Positions 5,095-7,165 of a DNA stretch of 7,165 nucleotides are shown here, piece by piece (within the stretch, counting starts at the first letter, position 1; each line of letters begins with the position of its first letter). Source of the stretch: CAZKTF01 sp964555565 (lineage in GTDB: Bacteria; Planctomycetota; JAJSAM01; JAKLKS01); contig CAZKTF010000189.1 in the NCBI GenBank assembly GCA_964555565.1, positions 1-7,165 on the forward strand. Direction: 5' to 3'. Under the pieces are notes generated by a model. That model made no database searches and was not told where the DNA came from. It was given only the letters and a program-made list of their open reading frames with translations. Both the position numbers and the translations under genes were made by a program.

Positions 5095-5922
5095 TCAGCC
5101 CTTTCGGCCGCCGATGGTCTCCTCGCCCGCGGAGAGCTCTCGTGAAACGGCATCCCGGATGGATGCGGCGAGGTCGTTCCGGATCGCGTGAGCGAGGCGG
5201 TCGGCGGTCTCGCGTGACTCGACGGTCATCGAGAAGGAGCTCCCGACACTCACCCGCCATCGTTCTCCGAGACGCTCCACCTGGACGATCGCCGTCGCCC
5301 CGGCCGTCAGGAGGTCCCGGACCTGATCGACGGAAAGCGTGGACGTCCCTTGCCACGAGGGCGGGGATGACGCGTGCCGGAGGCAGAGGCCCTGGGAGTG
5401 CATGGCGGCGTAGAACTCTCGCAACGTCGTCAGCCCCAGGTTCTTCCGCGAGAGTAGATCGTTCCCGCAGATCAGGGTCAGGTCGCGCAGTCGGGTGAGG
5501 TGCGGGTAGTCGTGATCCAGGCATGATTTGAGACGGGCGGAGGGAGTGAAGACGTGGTGCCAGGGCAGCTCCCATGACGACGACAGGATGGGCCTGGTCG
5601 TGGACTCCGGCGAACGCGACAGGAGGTGCCAGAGGCCGGGGAGCGCGCGGCCGAGTTCCTCGAGGGCGCCGTCGTGAATCTGCTGGATGCGCTGGCGGGT
5701 CCTACGGAAGAGCCGTCCGATCTCCTCGAGAGTCTGCCGCCGTCCGTCACGAAGTCCGTGGTAGCGAGAGACCATCTCCCGTTCGCGGGACCGGAGCGTG
5801 TGCAGGAGCTTGGCGAGCAGGAGCTCACGTTCGGGCTCGGATAGCCGACGGAAGTCAGCCTCGGTACCCCCGAGCATGCTGAGGAACGCGATGGAGGAGT
5901 CCGGATGGAAGGACCGGCTCAT
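5095..5922 (-). CDS. Sigma-70 region 4 / RNA polymerase alpha-CTD fusion protein
   Basis: Predicted transcription regulator, 275 residues. Residues about 40-95 match sigma-70 region 4: LRSREREMVSRYHGL, then TLEEIGRLF and the recognition helix RTRQRIQQI (74-82). Residues about 122-182 match the RNA polymerase alpha C-terminal domain. ARLKSCL (129-135) aligns with E. coli VRSANCL, putting Arg130 on the DNA-contacting Arg265, and KNLGLTTLREF (160-170) with PNLGKKSLTEI, keeping Gly163 and Glu169. HSQGLCL aligns with ASRGLSL. The C-terminal part (about 195-260, including ERWRVSVG and SRETADRLAHAI) looks alpha/beta but is unrecognised. Sigma region 2 is absent, so it is unlikely to melt promoters as a sigma factor; a bridging activator or RNA polymerase-binding regulator is inferred. 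ATG 5922 was chosen because GGGAG lies eight bases upstream; the frame stays open to 6003. Two 60-base samples have 60-62% G+C against 75-78% in neighbouring genes. Confidence 0.82.
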   Translation of the reverse strand: MSRSFHPDSSIAFLSMLGGTEADFRRLSEPERELLLAKLLHTLRSREREMVSRYHGLRDGRRQTLEEIGRLFRRTRQRIQQIHDGALEELGRALPGLWHLLSRSPESTTRPILSSSWELPWHHVFTPSARLKSCLDHDYPHLTRLRDLTLICGNDLLSRKNLGLTTLREFYAAMHSQGLCLRHASSPPSWQGTSTLSVDQVRDLLTAGATAIVQVERLGERWRVSVGSSFSMTVESRETADRLAHAIRNDLAASIRDAVSRELSAGEETIGGRKG

Positions 5923-6031
5923 GGACGCTCTCCCGGTGCGACGGTTCTGCGAGCGGGCACGACGATCTCCGCATCGCACTCGGCTTTCTCGACGGTGCCG
6001 CACCTGCGGGGCCGGTGGCGCGGGTGAGGTA
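5923..6031 (-). other. Gap between hemW and the fusion gene, no clear promoter or terminator
   Basis: This 109-base stretch holds the ribosome-binding site described above and, on the - strand, a short CCGCA-GG-TGCGG inverted repeat just after hemW. No T-run follows the repeat and no good -35/-10 pair was found. Whether the downstream genes are transcribed from hemW or from a promoter of their own cannot be decided here. Confidence 0.4.
5930..5934 (-). promoter_or_regulatory. Ribosome-binding site of the sigma/alpha-CTD fusion gene
   Basis: On the - strand GGGAG ends seven bases before the ATG codon at 5922-5920. This good spacing favours this start over the in-frame ATG at 6003, which would add 27 arginine-rich residues resembling no domain. 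Confidence 0.6.
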
Positions 6032-7165
6032 TCACGCCGCCGCCGGCTCGAGGAACTCCGCCGCCACCGCGTCCCCGACGCAGAGCCCCTCGCGGGTGAG
6101 GGCGAAGCGGTCCCCGTCGAACTCCAGCAGGCCCCCCGCGGCGAGCCTGCGGACGAGCCCCCCCACCTCGGCCCCGGCGTCGAGCCCCGTGCGCGCCGCG
6201 AGGGCGGAGAGCCTCACCCCCTCGGCGAGGCGGAGCCCCAGCATGACGGTCTCGCCCAGCGCGGCCCGCGGGCCCAGGCGCTCGCTCTCGGCGACCGGGT
6301 CCTCCCCCGCCTCCACCCGTTCCACGTAGGTCCGGAGGTCGCGGACGTTGGACCGCCGCTCCCCGTCGAGGAAGGAGGCCGCGGAGACCCCGACGCCCAG
6401 GTAGCCGAGGTTGCGCCAGTAGACGAGGTTGTGCCGGCACTCCTCCCCCGGGCGGGCGAAGTTCGAGGTCTCGTAGGCCGGGAGGCCCGCCGCGGCCAGC
6501 CGGTCGCGGGCGAGGAGCAGCATCGCGCGCTCCCGCTCCTCCTCCTCCCGCCGGACCAGCCCCCGGGCCTCGCGCGAGGCCATCGCCGTCCCCTCCTCGT
6601 AGAGCAGGGCGTAGCAGGAGAGGTGCGTCGTCCCGAGGGCCACCGCCTCCTCGAGGTCCCGCGCGAAGGTCTCCATCCCCTGCCCCGGCACGGCGAAGAG
6701 GAGGTCCACGCTGAGGCGCCGCAGCCCGGCCGCGCGGAGGTCCCGGACCGCCGCCCGCGCCTCCTCCGCGGTGTGGATGCGGCCCACGGACCGGAGGACG
6801 CGGTCGTCGAAGGACTGGACCCCCATGGAGACGCGGTCCACGCCGGCTCCGAGCAGCGCCTCGACCTTGTCCGGCCCGAGCGTCCCCGGGTTCGCCTCCA
6901 CGGTCCACTCGCCGAGGCGCGAAAGGTCCACGGAATCGCGGACGATGCGCCCGAGGCGCGCGAGCGCGGGCGCCTCGAGCGCCGTCGGGGTCCCTCCGCC
7001 GACGAAGACGGTCTCCGGGGCGAACCCCGGCGGGGCGCGGCGCTCCAGTTCGCGGGCGAGCGCGTCGAGGTAGCGCTCCGGCTCGCGGCCGCGCGTCCCC
7101 CCCGGGAGCGAGTAGAAGTCGCAGTAGGAGCACTTCGTCTCGCAGAAGGGGACGTGGACGTAGAG
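6032..7165 (-). CDS. hemW: Radical SAM haem chaperone HemW, N-terminal few residues outside the window
   Basis: HemW binds haem and delivers it to haem enzymes such as respiratory-chain components; it was often misannotated as an oxygen-independent coproporphyrinogen III oxidase (HemN). 377 residues are visible against about 378 for the whole E. coli protein, so only a few N-terminal residues are missing. Seen at visible residues 2-17: YVHVPFCETKCSYCDF, with the CxxxCxxC cluster ligands Cys8, Cys12 and Cys15. The residue two after the last Cys is Phe, as in HemW, where HemN has another Cys. GGGTPT at 56-61 contributes to SAM binding, and VEANPGT and GVQSFDD motifs follow. HNLVYW at 245-250 fits the HNxxYW haem-binding motif of HemW. 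A C-terminal winged-helix-like region ends the protein. The stop TGA lies 109 bases before the next gene on the same strand. Confidence 0.96.
   Translation of the reverse strand, partial: LYVHVPFCETKCSYCDFYSLPGGTRGREPERYLDALARELERRAPPGFAPETVFVGGGTPTALEAPALARLGRIVRDSVDLSRLGEWTVEANPGTLGPDKVEALLGAGVDRVSMGVQSFDDRVLRSVGRIHTAEEARAAVRDLRAAGLRRLSVDLLFAVPGQGMETFARDLEEAVALGTTHLSCYALLYEEGTAMASREARGLVRREEEERERAMLLLARDRLAAAGLPAYETSNFARPGEECRHNLVYWRNLGYLGVGVSAASFLDGERRSNVRDLRTYVERVEAGEDPVAESERLGPRAALGETVMLGLRLAEGVRLSALAARTGLDAGAEVGGLVRRLAAGGLLEFDGDRFALTREGLCVGDAVAAEFLEPAAA

Noticed and set aside
5051..5575. N-terminal extension of the phosphoesterase frame to 5575
   Set aside because: It lies within the sigma/alpha-CTD gene, is arginine-rich, and the lipoprotein signal sequence marks the true N-terminus near 5050-5098.
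5076..5995. CTCGACGG at 5076-5083 and 5988-5995 as a possible target-site duplication around the fusion gene
   Set aside because: The same 8-mer also occurs inside the gene at 5218-5225, so it is a common word here, and no terminal inverted repeats or transposase accompany it.
5923..6003. 27-residue N-terminal extension of the sigma/alpha-CTD protein
   Set aside because: A good ribosome-binding site stands before ATG 5922, and the added residues are arginine-rich with no domain resemblance. It cannot be fully excluded.
6005..6025. CCGCA-GG-TGCGG inverted repeat after hemW as a terminator
   Set aside because: Loop of two bases, short stem and no following T-run; not a convincing intrinsic terminator.
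6032..7165. Calling the radical SAM gene hemN (coproporphyrinogen III dehydrogenase)
   Set aside because: The cluster motif is CxxxCxxC followed by DF, without HemN's additional Cys, and HNLVYW matches the HemW haem-binding motif.

Overview
The window is very G+C-rich bacterial chromosome (47 of 60 bases are G or C in a sample of hemW), packed with genes and without any gene-free stretch longer than about 110 bases. No rRNA, tRNA, CRISPR array or insertion sequence was seen. A complete bacillithiol pathway at this base composition points away from Bacilli. It suits an uncultured Acidobacteriota-, Gemmatimonadota- or Deinococcota-like organism, but the sequence alone does not settle the phylum.

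Left part, + strand (1-3115): a bacillithiol biosynthesis operon in the order bshC (5' end outside the window), bshB1, bshA. BshA joins GlcNAc to L-malate, BshB1 removes the acetyl group, and BshC adds cysteine to make the thiol cofactor bacillithiol. All three enzymes are contiguous, and bshB1/bshA overlap as GTGA.

Middle (3116-3903, + strand): a two-gene type II toxin-antitoxin module, a Phd/YefM-like antitoxin followed by a VapC-type PIN-domain RNase. The pair also overlaps as GTGA. It has its own short promoter region, where a predicted -35/-10 pair is embedded in repeated GACTA boxes and a 15-base palindrome. The -10 box lies so close to the ATG that a leaderless mRNA is predicted.

Right part, - strand (7165 down to 3887): hemW (a radical-SAM haem chaperone, N-terminal few residues outside the window), then a 275-residue protein that appears to fuse a sigma-70 region 4 helix-turn-helix to an RNA polymerase alpha C-terminal domain plus an unrecognised C-terminal domain, then a predicted lipoprotein of the calcineurin-like metallophosphoesterase family. 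The metallophosphoesterase converges on vapC and overlaps it tail to tail by 17 bases.

The most unusual item is the sigma-region-4/alpha-CTD fusion (5095-5922). It combines the two promoter-contacting modules of RNA polymerase holoenzyme in one small polypeptide without sigma region 2, and it is noticeably less G+C-rich than its neighbours.
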